DNA of 15,663 nucleotides from Candidatus Saccharibacteria bacterium UBA2834 (GTDB lineage Bacteria > Patescibacteriota > Saccharimonadia > Saccharimonadales > Saccharimonadaceae), in NCBI GenBank assembly GCA_002351365.1, contig DEGE01000027.1, positions 1 to 15,663 of the forward strand. Reading direction: 5' to 3'. Each line of letters starts with the position of its first letter. The first letter of the stretch is position 1. The notes under the pieces are model-generated. The model was not told where the DNA came from. It was given only the letters and a program-made list of their open reading frames with translations, and did not search any database. A program made the translations under genes and the position numbers. This document shows, one piece after another, positions 1 through 7,075 of this stretch.

Positions 1-1920
1 AAATCTGGCAAGTTCGATACCGTGATTGGTCGCGAGCAGGAAATCGAGCGAGCCGTGACGGTACTTTGTCGTCGCAGTAAAAGTAATCCGGTCTTAATCG
101 GTGAAGCCGGCGTCGGCAAAACCGCTATTGTTGAAGGCCTTGCGATGCGAGTCGCCAAGAATGATGTGCCGGATAAGCTCGTTGGTAAGCATATTTGGCA
201 AATTGATCTCAGCTCCGTGGTGGCTGGCACTAAATTCCGTGGCGAATTTGAAGAGCGCATCAAGGGCGTGATTGACGAGGCTGTCGATGATGACTCGGTA
301 ATCCTTTTCATTGACGAGTTACATCTGCTGTCTGGCGCAGGTTCAGCTGAGGGTAGCATGGACGCGGCCAATATTCTCAAGCCGGCCCTAGCACGTAATA
401 GTCTAAAACTTATCGGCGCCACCACCTTAGATGAATATCGCAAGAATATCGAGAAAGATAAGGCTCTGGCGCGTCGCTTCCAGACTGTGATCGTCGAGGA
501 GCCATCGCCAATTGTAACTTTGCGCATTCTAAAGGGCATTAAGAAGCACTACGAAAACTATCACCAGGTAAAAATTTCGGACGAAATTCTCGAGGAAGCC
601 ATTACTTTGTCGGAACGTTATATTTCCGATCGCTTCATGCCGGATAAAGTTATTGATGTAATTGATGAAGCAAGCGCAATAGCGCGCGTGTCGCTCGATA
701 AAAAAGGCGGCAGCGCCTACAAAAAGCTAAAAATCGAGTACGACGATTTGCAGAAGAAAATCGAGGCAGCGGCCGAAAATGAAGACTACGAAAAGGCCGC
801 CGAATATAAGACTCGCGCTGCGCAGGCGCAAGAAGAAATCGCCAAGCTCGAAAAAGATAACAAGGACTTGAAAGAGGCGCCAGCGGTTACATCCGAAAAT
901 CTCGCTACGGCCATTAGCCTAAAAACCGGCATTCCGGTTAATCGCGTACATGGTTCGGAGCAGGAGCTATTAATCCACCTCGAAGATCATCTGAAAAAAG
1001 AAATCATTGGCCAAGATCAGGCCATCGATGTCGTCAGTAAAGCGATTCGTCGTGGTCGTTCTGGCATTGCCGATCCGCGTCGCCCAATTGGTTCTTTTAT
1101 CTTTATGGGGCCAACTGGTGTCGGTAAGACTGAGCTAGCGAAAGTTATCGCCCGCGAAGTGTTTGGCGGCGAAGATTCGCTCATGAAAATCGATATGTCG
1201 GAGTTTGGTGAAAAGCATAATGTTTCGCGTCTCGTTGGCGCGCCGGCTGGCTACGTTGGCTATGACGATGGCGGTAAATTAACCGAGCGCATTCGTCGTC
1301 ATCCATACTCTGTAGTTTTGTTTGATGAAATCGAAAAAGCCCATCCAGAAGTCTTTAATATTCTTTTGCAGATCTTGGAGGATGGCACTTTGACGGACGG
1401 CCAGGGCACAAAAGTAAAATTTAACAACACAATTGTAATTCTCACTAGTAACCTCGGCGCCGAGGAAATGTATCGCGAAAGCGAAATGGGCTTTACGGCT
1501 AAAACCAAGAAAGATGCAAAAGCGCTCGAGGCCGAACATGCCGCTAATGAAGCTGCAGCCATGAAGGCTTTACGTAAGCTAATGAAACCGGAGCTAGTTA
1601 ACCGTTTTGATGGTATTGTGACTTTCAACGCGTTAACTGAAAAGAATGTTGAAAAGATTTTCGATAACATGATTGCTGAAGTCAAAAAGCGCTTGGCTAC
1701 AAAATCGATTGGCCTTGAGCTTGATCCGGCAGTAAAGCAACATCTAATTGGTAAGGGCTACGATACGAAGAATGGCGCCCGCCCACTTCGGCGCGCTATC
1801 GAAGATGAACTTGAAACCTTGTTGGCCGATAAAATGCTTGACGGCACACTCGACAAGGGCATGATTGCTAAAGTTAAGCTAAAAGATGATAAACTAGTAT
1901 TTAGTATAGCTAAAGAGTAG
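1..1920 (+). CDS. clpC: ClpC-type AAA+ unfoldase, 5' end outside the window
   Basis: ATP-dependent unfoldase that feeds proteins to the ClpP peptidase in the cytoplasm. The frame is open from base 1 (K-S-G-K-F-D before V-I-G-R), so the GTG at 22 is not the start; the N-terminal substrate-binding domain lies outside. Two AAA+ modules are visible: Walker A GEAGVGKT (residues about 34-41 from the edge) with Walker B VILFIDEL, and Walker A GPTGVGKT (bases 1108-1131) with Walker [12 protein letters not shown], sensor-1 TSNLG and sensor-2 GARPLRRAI. The short middle domain contains a UVR-like helical stretch ([15 protein letters not shown]), typical of ClpC rather than the long ClpB coiled coil. 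An MGF tripeptide at 1486-1494 sits where ClpC/ClpA/ClpX carry their ClpP-docking loop; ClpB lacks it. The next gene starts 11 bases after the stop and clpP follows, which agrees with a ClpCP protease. Confidence 0.95.
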   Translation, partial: KSGKFDTVIGREQEIERAVTVLCRRSKSNPVLIGEAGVGKTAIVEGLAMRVAKNDVPDKLVGKHIWQIDLSSVVAGTKFRGEFEERIKGVIDEAVDDDSVILFIDELHLLSGAGSAEGSMDAANILKPALARNSLKLIGATTLDEYRKNIEKDKALARRFQTVIVEEPSPIVTLRILKGIKKHYENYHQVKISDEILEEAITLSERYISDRFMPDKVIDVIDEASAIARVSLDKKGGSAYKKLKIEYDDLQKKIEAAAENEDYEKAAEYKTRAAQAQEEIAKLEKDNKDLKEAPAVTSENLATAISLKTGIPVNRVHGSEQELLIHLEDHLKKEIIGQDQAIDVVSKAIRRGRSGIADPRRPIGSFIFMGPTGVGKTELAKVIAREVFGGEDSLMKIDMSEFGEKHNVSRLVGAPAGYVGYDDGGKLTERIRRHPYSVVLFDEIEKAHPEVFNILLQILEDGTLTDGQGTKVKFNNTIVILTSNLGAEEMYRESEMGFTAKTKKDAKALEAEHAANEAAAMKALRKLMKPELVNRFDGIVTFNALTEKNVEKIFDNMIAEVKKRLATKSIGLELDPAVKQHLIGKGYDTKNGARPLRRAIEDELETLLADKMLDGTLDKGMIAKVKLKDDKLVFSIAKE

Positions 1921-1931
1921 TTTATCAAAAT

Positions 1932-2942
1932 ATGCATTCTCAAAATAAAACTAAGAAAAGCCATGCCAAATTATTCTTGATGCTGGTTTTTCTGGTCGCG
2001 ATTGCCGGCCTAGTATATGCCAAGTATGACTTCATGTATGATGTGGTGGTTGGTTTTAATTATGTCCCAGAAGAGGAAATCGCCGTCGTCATAGATAATA
2101 TTGATTTAACCGGCGAAGGGCAACGCATCCTCAAAGCTTCGCGCCCAGAGTTGCAATCGGCGGTAGATTTTAACAAAAATTGTCCGACGGTGAGTGCGCA
2201 AACCTCAACGCTCGGTTGCTATTATGCGCGCCAAATATATGTCTATGATATTGATAACGAAGAGTTAAACGGCATCAAAGAAACAGTTTTAGCGCATGAG
2301 CTACTACATGCAGTTTGGGAAAGAATGTCGGACCGCGAAAAAGCGCACCTTGAGCCGATTTTGCGCCAAGTCTACGAGGATAACGAAGACGAATTGTCTG
2401 AGCATATGGGTAATTACGAAACGGAAGATTTCGTAGACGAACTTCATTCCGTCATTGGTACGCAATTGGACGTATCAAAGCTTGGCAGCGAACTTCGCAA
2501 TCATTATGCTGAGTACTTCAATGACTTAGCAAAAATCGTTGCGTATTTTAAGGGCTATGATGACATCTTGACTGGCCAACGCAAGGAGGCCGAAAAACTT
2601 TACGCCGAGATTCAGGCCCGCAAAGCGGAAATTGATGCCCGCACAGCAACCTATCAACAAAACTTTGATCAGCTTAACGCGGATATTGATGACCATAATA
2701 TCAGGGCAGGGCGAGGCTGTTCGACTCGTGAGGAATGTAACGTTCTTAATGAAGAGTATTATCAGTTAAATACGCGAAAAGATTTGCTAGACAATGAATA
2801 TCAGGCCCTAGCAGACTATGTTGACGCCACAAATGAGCTAGTCGACCAATACAATGCTATGGTGGAGCATCTCGGCCAGTTACAGCAGAGCATTGATAGT
2901 AACGCCGAGAAATTGCCGGCGCCAGCTGAATTGACTAATTAG
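1932..2942 (+). CDS. Membrane-anchored HExxH putative metallopeptidase with C-terminal coiled coil
   Basis: 336 aa, family not recognised. A lysine-rich N-terminus is followed by one hydrophobic segment (about residues 14-31), giving a signal anchor with the rest probably outside the membrane. HELLH at residues 122-126 (within VLAHELLHAVWERM) matches the zinc-peptidase HExxH motif; E160 in FVDELHSVIGT, about 35 residues on, is a candidate third ligand in gluzincin style, which is inference. Cysteine pairs C84/C96 and C263/C269 could form disulfides. Residues about 205-325 are rich in E, K, Q and A with heptad-like spacing, so probably coiled coil. ATG at 1932 is 11 bases after the clpC stop with no clear Shine-Dalgarno site, so it is probably co-transcribed with clpC. 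Its stop codon lies inside the CIRCE element of clpP. A role in envelope protein turnover is possible but unproven. Confidence 0.8.
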   Translation: MHSQNKTKKSHAKLFLMLVFLVAIAGLVYAKYDFMYDVVVGFNYVPEEEIAVVIDNIDLTGEGQRILKASRPELQSAVDFNKNCPTVSAQTSTLGCYYARQIYVYDIDNEELNGIKETVLAHELLHAVWERMSDREKAHLEPILRQVYEDNEDELSEHMGNYETEDFVDELHSVIGTQLDVSKLGSELRNHYAEYFNDLAKIVAYFKGYDDILTGQRKEAEKLYAEIQARKAEIDARTATYQQNFDQLNADIDDHNIRAGRGCSTREECNVLNEEYYQLNTRKDLLDNEYQALADYVDATNELVDQYNAMVEHLGQLQQSIDSNAEKLPAPAELTN

Positions 2943-2965
2943 CACTCTTGACTTTCGAGTGCTAA
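2939..2965. promoter_or_regulatory. CIRCE operator (HrcA-binding inverted repeat)
   Basis: TTAGCACTC (2939-2947), nine bases, GAGTGCTAA (2957-2965): both arms match the CIRCE consensus perfectly. CIRCE is bound by the heat-shock repressor HrcA. The left arm overlaps the TAG stop of the upstream gene (2940-2942), and the spacer contains the -35 box of the clpP promoter, so bound HrcA would block RNA polymerase and could also act as a roadblock to read-through from clpC. hrcA is not in the window. Confidence 0.96.
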
Positions 2966-2976
2966 AAATATATGCT
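2948..2976 (+). promoter_or_regulatory. clpP promoter embedded in CIRCE
   Basis: TTGACT (2948-2953), 17 bases, TATGCT (2971-2976). The -35 box sits entirely in the CIRCE spacer and the right CIRCE arm fills part of the -35/-10 spacer. The transcript would start near 2983, just before the AGGAGG ribosome-binding site (2985-2990), giving a leader of only about 11 bases. Confidence 0.8.
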
Positions 2977-2993
2977 AGATATATAGGAGGATT

Positions 2994-3578
2994 ATGAAAG
3001 ATTATTTAGTCCCAACTGTTGTTGAAGAAACTAATCGCGGCGAGCGCGCCTACGATATTTACTCTCGTTTATTAAAGGAGCGTGTGGTCTTTTTGGGAGA
3101 TCAAGTTACGCCTGAGACTGCCAATATTGTAATTGCGCAGCTATTACATCTCGCCTACGAAGATCCAAAGAAAGATATCAAGCTTTATATTAACTCGCCT
3201 GGTGGCTCAGTTTATGACGGTCTCGCGATTATTGACACCATGAATTATATTGAGCCTGATGTGCAGACGATTGGCATTGGCTTACAGGCTTCAATGGGCG
3301 CTATGTTGTTGTCGTCAGGTACAAAAGGCAAGCGCTTTGCTTTGCCAAACGCGCGCATCATGATTCATCAGCCAAGTTCTGGTACGGAAGGTAAAATTAC
3401 CGACCAAGAAATCGCACTCAAAGAAGGCATTTACCTCAAGAAAGTACTCATCGACATGATGGCGAAAAATACCGGTAAAACCGCCAAGGAAATCGAAAAA
3501 GATATGGATCGCGACAATTGGATGTCCGCCGAAGAGGCGCAAAAATACGGTATTATCGACGAAGTAATTACGAAATAA
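2994..3578 (+). CDS. clpP: ATP-dependent Clp protease proteolytic subunit
   Basis: Serine peptidase of the Clp protease; it forms two stacked heptameric rings and degrades proteins threaded in by ClpC or ClpX. At 194 aa it has the usual length. The catalytic triad is visible: Ser100 in LQASMGAML, His125 in RIMIHQP and Asp174 in DRDNWMS, with spacings of 25 and 49 residues as in the family. [11 protein letters not shown] is the conserved oxyanion-region stretch. There is no obvious long propeptide. ATG at 2994 is preceded by AGGAGG with a short 3-base gap. It is controlled by its own promoter inside a perfect CIRCE element and ends in a strong terminator, so it can be a single-gene heat-shock transcript, although read-through from clpC is also possible because no terminator separates them. 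Confidence 0.97.
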   Translation: MKDYLVPTVVEETNRGERAYDIYSRLLKERVVFLGDQVTPETANIVIAQLLHLAYEDPKKDIKLYINSPGGSVYDGLAIIDTMNYIEPDVQTIGIGLQASMGAMLLSSGTKGKRFALPNARIMIHQPSSGTEGKITDQEIALKEGIYLKKVLIDMMAKNTGKTAKEIEKDMDRDNWMSAEEAQKYGIIDEVITK

Positions 3579-3582
3579 AACT

Positions 3583-3609
3583 AAAGCAGGCCGACTGGCC
3601 TGCTTTTTT
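3583..3609 (+). terminator. Rho-independent terminator of clpP
   Basis: AGCAGGCC (3585-3592), loop GACT, GGCCTGCT (3597-3604), then a T run to 3609; flanking A/T pairs lengthen the stem to about 10 bp. It lies 5 bases after the clpP stop. Confidence 0.93.
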
Positions 3610-3616
3610 GTGGCAT

Positions 3617-3644
3617 AAAAAACACCCAGCTCCGACCTGGGTGT
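3617..3644 (-). terminator. Terminator of the leftward gene 3654-4397
   Basis: Read leftward: ACACCCAG (3644-3637), 7-base loop, CTGGGTGT (3629-3622), then a T run (plus-strand A's 3617-3622). It is placed tail to tail with the clpP terminator, 7 bases away. Confidence 0.92.
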
Positions 3645-3653
3645 CCGTAAAAC

Positions 3654-4397
3654 TTATCCCTCTGTATCAATGATCGGCTCATCCGACCAGTTAAGTTCGG
3701 CGTCGATTGCAGCGTTCACCTCCGCAACCTTGTCGATTGGCGTAGTCAATACGCGTAAACTACGATACATGACATCGAGCTCGTCACAACCAATGTAATA
3801 GACCTGGCGGTCTAATGCCATTAAGAAGATGAAGTCGGTCGCTGAATCGTAGTGCTCGGTCTCCTTCCAGCCGAAGCTAGTGCGCGAAATGAATGTGTCA
3901 TTGCCGCGAATCATGTCGCCATCGAAGCGGATGACGTACTCGAAATCTTCATTCGCAGTATAGGGCACGTTCGGCGTAATGCGGATGGTCTCTTTGTCAA
4001 CCTCGTAGTTTAAGCCAAGGTCGGCTAAAAACTTTTCAAGGTCAAGTACCGGACCGCTATTGCTGTCCGCGAAATAGTAGTCAAGTGTACCCGCCTTTAC
4101 CATATTCTGGTAGGCGCTCTCCTTGTGCTGCATAGTCGTCTGTTCAATGTCGGGGGCGTGATAAACCTCCGGTTCACATGATTCGTCCAGGGCGGATTCA
4201 TCTTCGGTCGCTGGTCCACCGCCGAAATCTTCGTTATTTCGAGCAATCGATTGGCAATCGCCGTGCCAAGGCTCCTTTGGGGTAAGCTCAGTCTCGGTTT
4301 CTGCTGCCGAACTTGAGTTTCTGTAGGAAATGCTGCATGCGATAAAGGCGCACACAAAGCTTGCGATAATCGCAATAAGGATAAATGGTTTTTTCAC
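3654..4397 (-). CDS. Hypothetical secreted or membrane-anchored acidic protein
   Basis: 247 aa, not recognised. The chosen start is GTG at 4397 because GGAGGTGAT lies 7 bases upstream of it; the in-frame ATG 33 bases further up (4430) has no ribosome-binding site and would put this site inside the coding region. The N-terminus is two lysines then a hydrophobic segment (about residues 4-21) ending FIAC, so either an uncleaved anchor or a weak lipoprotein signal with Cys21; the residue at -3 (Phe) is not ideal. After it comes a Ser/Glu/Asp/Pro-rich linker (about residues 22-85), then a more ordered part rich in aromatic and acidic residues. It has its own promoter and terminator and lies between clpP and the alarmone synthetase gene. 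Codon use (ATC, GAG, GAC) differs from the rightward genes. Function unknown; a surface protein is plausible. Confidence 0.75.
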   Translation of the reverse strand: MKKPFILIAIIASFVCAFIACSISYRNSSSAAETETELTPKEPWHGDCQSIARNNEDFGGGPATEDESALDESCEPEVYHAPDIEQTTMQHKESAYQNMVKAGTLDYYFADSNSGPVLDLEKFLADLGLNYEVDKETIRITPNVPYTANEDFEYVIRFDGDMIRGNDTFISRTSFGWKETEHYDSATDFIFLMALDRQVYYIGCDELDVMYRSLRVLTTPIDKVAEVNAAIDAELNWSDEPIIDTEG

Positions 4398-4484
4398 TCT
4401 ATCACCTCCATACACGAGCGCAAAATTCATCGAAATTAGGGATAAATTATCAATGAACTTTGCAAAACCAATTACAACAATCTA

Positions 4485-4513
4485 ATTATACCACATATGG
4501 TTAAAAAAGTCAA
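4485..4513 (-). promoter_or_regulatory. Consensus promoter of the leftward gene 3654-4397
   Basis: Read leftward: TTGACT (4513-4508), exactly 17 bases, TATAAT (4490-4485), with TGTGG directly before the -10 (extended -10). The -35 starts two bases past the T run of the upstream terminator. The leader to the GTG is about 80 bases. Confidence 0.88.
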
Positions 4514-4515
4514 TG

Positions 4516-4544
4516 AAAAGCCGCCCGGTTAGGGGCGGCGTTTT
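4516..4544 (-). terminator. Terminator of relQ
   Basis: Read leftward: GCCGCCC (4539-4533), 6-base loop, GGGCGGC (4526-4520), TTTT (4519-4516). The flanks AAAA/TTTT make it roughly symmetrical, so some activity on the other strand is possible. Confidence 0.88.
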
Positions 4545-4552
4545 GGGTATGA

Positions 4553-5161
4553 CTAACACGCACTATCGTCTCTCAGGCGGATTGCATTTTCGTCGAACTC
4601 CTCCAGGATCTGGGCGATTTTCGCGAACATTGCCGGCGCATCCTTGCTGGGTGCATCGTTTTTGTATTTGCAGTTGTGCTCAACGCTTGCCCACAAGTCC
4701 ATTGCCTTAGTGCGAATCTGTATCTCGACTGGCACCGACTTCGTAGTCTCGCAGAAGTAGACGTGGACCGAAATAATCAGATGCAGGCTACGATAACCAT
4801 TGTCTTTTGGATTTTCGATATAATCACGTTCTTCGAGTATCTCGATTGACGGTTGACGCACGAGAGCGTCGCGCACCCTATATACGTCGTCCTTGTAAAG
4901 CGTGATGATGCGAATACCAGCGATGTCGTGCATGGCGCGAATATCCTTCAGGCGCCCCGGCAAACCGCGGTCAGCACATTTATTCATGGCAGACTCGTAG
5001 GTCTTGATGCGGTGCTGGATGCCGGCGTATGGGTTGCGGCTAGTGGTAGCGATCTCTGCCTCCTGTCGCAAGTTCTCGATGCGCGCTAGTACAATGCGCA
5101 TTCCGCACTCGCAGAGAGCGGTATATTTGTCATACTCATCTTTTGTAAGTTTTTCTTCCAT
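4553..5161 (-). CDS. relQ: RelQ-type small alarmone synthetase (GTP pyrophosphokinase)
   Basis: Transfers pyrophosphate from ATP to GDP/GTP to make (p)ppGpp in the cytoplasm. 202 aa, close to the RelQ/YjbM family length of roughly 210; there is no HD hydrolase domain and no TGS/ACT region, so it is synthetase only. Conserved synthetase motifs in order: DIAGIRII (residues 79-86, with the metal-binding Asp79), the stretch 102-120 containing NPKDNGYRSLHLII (substrate-binding Tyr113), VEIQIRT (135-141, catalytic Glu136) and AMDLWASVEH (143-152). ATG at 5161 is preceded by AAAGGAGG at good spacing. It has a consensus promoter and a strong terminator, hence a single-gene unit. Codon use is richer in ATC and GAG than in radA beside it. 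Whether a hydrolase exists elsewhere in the genome cannot be seen; the RelQ versus RelP label rests on motif resemblance. Confidence 0.92.
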   Translation of the reverse strand: MEEKLTKDEYDKYTALCECGMRIVLARIENLRQEAEIATTSRNPYAGIQHRIKTYESAMNKCADRGLPGRLKDIRAMHDIAGIRIITLYKDDVYRVRDALVRQPSIEILEERDYIENPKDNGYRSLHLIISVHVYFCETTKSVPVEIQIRTKAMDLWASVEHNCKYKNDAPSKDAPAMFAKIAQILEEFDENAIRLRDDSAC

Positions 5162-5211
5162 CTTACCCCTCCTTTGATGGGTACCGTGCTTTGGGTTTAA
5201 CCAACCTTATT

Positions 5212-5240
5212 ATTATATCATACTTTTAGCATAAGGTCAA
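5212..5240 (-). promoter_or_regulatory. relQ promoter
   Basis: Read leftward: TTGACC (5240-5235), 17 bases, TATAAT (5217-5212). The leader is about 45 bases and ends in the AAAGGAGG site. It is divergent from the radA promoter. Confidence 0.87.
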
Positions 5241-5268
5241 TACAGCATCGGATATATTATGCTTATGC

Positions 5269-5296
5269 TTGGGGTGATTTTTTCGCGTGATAAACT
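5269..5296 (+). promoter_or_regulatory. Probable radA promoter, predicted leaderless
   Basis: TTGGGG (5269-5274), 16 bases, TAAACT (5291-5296) preceded by TGA (extended -10). Only 6 bases separate the -10 from the ATG at 5303, so transcription would start at or next to the A of the start codon. There is no Shine-Dalgarno site at usable distance, and an in-frame TAA at 5291 rules out an upstream start. Confidence 0.6.
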
Positions 5297-5302
5297 AGAG
5301 AT

Positions 5303-6661
5303 ATGGTAAAAGCAAAGTCGAGGTATGTTTGTCAGAATTGTGGCGCCAGTTTTGTAAAATGGGCTGGCCGTTGCGAGAATTGCGGCGAGTGGAACACGCT
5401 GTTAGAGCAGGCGCCCAGTGTTGAAACGGAGTCAAAAACTGCCTTATCGCGTGGTGCGGTTTCGGGCAAAAAACTAGAAGCGGTCTCAATTAATACCATT
5501 GAGCCGTCCGACGCCGGCAGCCGTCTCTCGACTAGCTTTGCGGATCTTGATGCTGTTTTGGGTGGTGGCTTATTGCTGGGCTCGGTAAATTTATTAGCCG
5601 GGCAGCCGGGCATTGGTAAATCGACGCTCTTGATGCAGATTTGTGCTGCAGTCGCGGAGGGACATCAAGTCTTATATGTCTCGGGCGAGGAATCGGCGGG
5701 GCAGGTTAAACTTCGCGCAATTCGCCTGGGGGCATCGTCCGATAAACTGCACTTTGCGAGCTCAACTTCTGGCAATGACATTGCTAAAACGATTGAGGAT
5801 GGAGAGTATGACCTTGTCATCGTCGATTCAATTCAAACATTATCAATGGCCGAAATTAGTTCGGCGCCTGGCACGGTGAGTCAAGTCAGTAACTGTGGCA
5901 ATTTAATAATTCGTGCCGCCAAGACCAGCAATACGGCCGTCGTAATCGTTGGACATGTTACTAAAGATGGCACTTTAGCTGGCCCGAAAGTGCTTGAACA
6001 TCTTGTGGATGTTGTGCTGAACTTTGAGGGTGATCGTTATGGCGGCTTCAAGACCGTTCGCGCCGTCAAAAATCGCTTTGGTTCAACCAATGAAGTGGCG
6101 ATTTTCGAGATGGCCAACAAAGGTTTAATTGAAGTTAAAAATCCGTCAGAGGCTTTATTGTCTGAACGCCAAAATACGGACGGCAGTATTATCATGGCGA
6201 CAATTGAGGGGACGCGCCCATTACTGGTCGAAATTCAAGCCCTAGTCAATACAACAAACTTTGGCTACCCAAAACGCACAGCGTCCGGATTTGATATTAA
6301 TCGTCTAAACTTGTTGATTGCCGTACTCGAAAAGCGCACCAAGCTCAAACTACAAGATAAGGATATTTTTATTAACGTGGTTGGCGGCATGCGACTAAAT
6401 GACTCTGCGGCCGACTTAGCGGTCTGTATGGCGATTGCTAGCGCAGCGGCTGCGCGTAAGCTCGACGAAGAGGTAGTTGTATTTGGCGAAGTTGGTTTAG
6501 GTGGCGAAATTCGGAGCGTCACGGCGCCAGATCGCCGCATTGCGGAGGCTAAAAAGCTCGGTTTTAAGCATGCTATTGCGCCGGCTACCATCAAAGATAA
6601 ATTTGTTTTGCCGGTCAAAGACCTACGTTCGGCGCTCGTAAAGTATATGAACAATAAGTAA
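5303..6661 (+). CDS. radA: DNA repair protein RadA (Sms)
   Basis: RecA-like ATPase/helicase that promotes branch migration in homologous recombination and repair. 452 aa, the usual length. Domains in order: a C4 zinc finger (Cys10, Cys13, Cys24, Cys27, within CQNCG and CENCGEW), the RecA-like core with Walker A GQPGIGKST (100-108) and Walker B LVIVDSIQ (from 171), the RadA-specific KNRFG motif (256-260), and a Lon-protease-like C-terminal domain (about 280-452) that scaffolds the hexamer. ATG at 5303 is the only sensible start because an in-frame stop lies 12 bases upstream. There is no ribosome-binding site; the -10-like box 6 bases before ATG suggests a leaderless mRNA. No U-tract terminator follows; a 7-bp inverted repeat at the stop codon leads into the rpsO promoter. 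Confidence 0.96.
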   Translation: MVKAKSRYVCQNCGASFVKWAGRCENCGEWNTLLEQAPSVETESKTALSRGAVSGKKLEAVSINTIEPSDAGSRLSTSFADLDAVLGGGLLLGSVNLLAGQPGIGKSTLLMQICAAVAEGHQVLYVSGEESAGQVKLRAIRLGASSDKLHFASSTSGNDIAKTIEDGEYDLVIVDSIQTLSMAEISSAPGTVSQVSNCGNLIIRAAKTSNTAVVIVGHVTKDGTLAGPKVLEHLVDVVLNFEGDRYGGFKTVRAVKNRFGSTNEVAIFEMANKGLIEVKNPSEALLSERQNTDGSIIMATIEGTRPLLVEIQALVNTTNFGYPKRTASGFDINRLNLLIAVLEKRTKLKLQDKDIFINVVGGMRLNDSAADLAVCMAIASAAAARKLDEEVVVFGEVGLGGEIRSVTAPDRRIAEAKKLGFKHAIAPATIKDKFVLPVKDLRSALVKYMNNK

Positions 6662-6676
6662 TCTTGCTTGCAAGAT
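6661..6676. repeat. Perfect inverted repeat over the radA stop and rpsO -35 box
   Basis: ATCTTGC (6661-6667), TT, GCAAGAT (6670-6676). It begins at the last base of the radA stop codon and contains the putative rpsO -35 box TTGCAA (6668-6673). As DNA it looks like a dyad operator; as RNA it would be a 6-bp stem with a 4-base loop and no T run, so it is not a standard terminator. Confidence 0.65.
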
Positions 6677-6696
6677 GGCCTAATCTGTGGTAAAAT
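6668..6696 (+). promoter_or_regulatory. rpsO promoter, near-leaderless transcript
   Basis: TTGCAA (6668-6673), 17 bases, TAAAAT (6691-6696), with TGTGG before the -10. The start point would be about 6703, giving 0-3 untranslated bases before ATG at 6706. No Shine-Dalgarno site. Confidence 0.75.
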
Positions 6697-6705
6697 GACT
6701 GCAAT

Positions 6706-6972
6706 ATGATTACTAAAGATAACAAAGCCGAAGCAATCAAGAAGCTTGCTCGCAGCAAGAATGATGTTGGCTCTCCTGAAGTTCAGGTTTCCATTTTGAC
6801 CGAACGCATCAAGGAAGTTACCGAGCATGTCAAGCAGAACAAGCACGATTACATGGCAAAGCGTGGCCTTATCCAAATGGTCGGCCAACGCAAAAAGTTG
6901 CTGAAGTACCTCGAAAAGACTGATTTCGAAAGCTACAAAGCAACCGTCGCTAAACTTGGTCTTCGTAAATAG
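6706..6972 (+). CDS. rpsO: 30S ribosomal protein S15
   Basis: Primary binder of 16S rRNA in the small-subunit platform. 88 aa, the family's normal length. The conserved region is clear: GSPEVQVSILTERI (near residues 22-35), EHVKQNKHDYMAKRGL and MVGQRKKLLKYL near the centre, and a lysine/arginine-rich C-terminal end. It has its own promoter with almost no leader and its own terminator, so it is transcribed alone. In many bacteria pnp follows rpsO directly; here a leftward gene of about 0.8 kb lies between them. Confidence 0.97.
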   Translation: MITKDNKAEAIKKLARSKNDVGSPEVQVSILTERIKEVTEHVKQNKHDYMAKRGLIQMVGQRKKLLKYLEKTDFESYKATVAKLGLRK

Positions 6973-6984
6973 TTACAACAAAAA

Positions 6985-7007
6985 GCACCCGCAAGGGTGT
7001 CTTTTTT
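6985..7007 (+). terminator. Terminator of rpsO
   Basis: GCACCC (6985-6990), loop GCAA, GGGTGT (6995-7000, one G-U pair), C, then six T's (7002-7007). A GNRA-type tetraloop closes the stem. Confidence 0.9.
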
Positions 7008-7025
7008 ATGCTCGGATGAGCTAAT

Positions 7026-7057
7026 AAAAAACGCCCAGTCGCACGAAGCGGCTGGGC
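7026..7057 (-). terminator. Terminator of the leftward gene 7076-7846
   Basis: Read leftward: GCCCAG (7057-7052), an inner CGC/GCG stem around TTCGT, CTGGGC (7038-7033), C, then six T's (plus-strand A's 7026-7031). It faces the rpsO terminator. Confidence 0.92.
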
Positions 7058-7075
7058 TGATCTCAAAGGTCTCGG

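Noticed and set aside
22..24. GTG as the start of clpC
   Set aside because: The frame is open to base 1 and the residues before it (KFDT) match the ClpC family, so the gene begins outside the window.
4398..4430. In-frame ATG start for the leftward gene, 33 bases before the GTG
   Set aside because: It has no ribosome-binding site, and it would place the perfect GGAGGTGAT inside the coding region.
6265..6888. Leftward open frame of 207 codons across radA and rpsO
   Set aside because: It is antisense to two strongly conserved genes, crosses their boundary, and has no ribosome-binding site or family resemblance.
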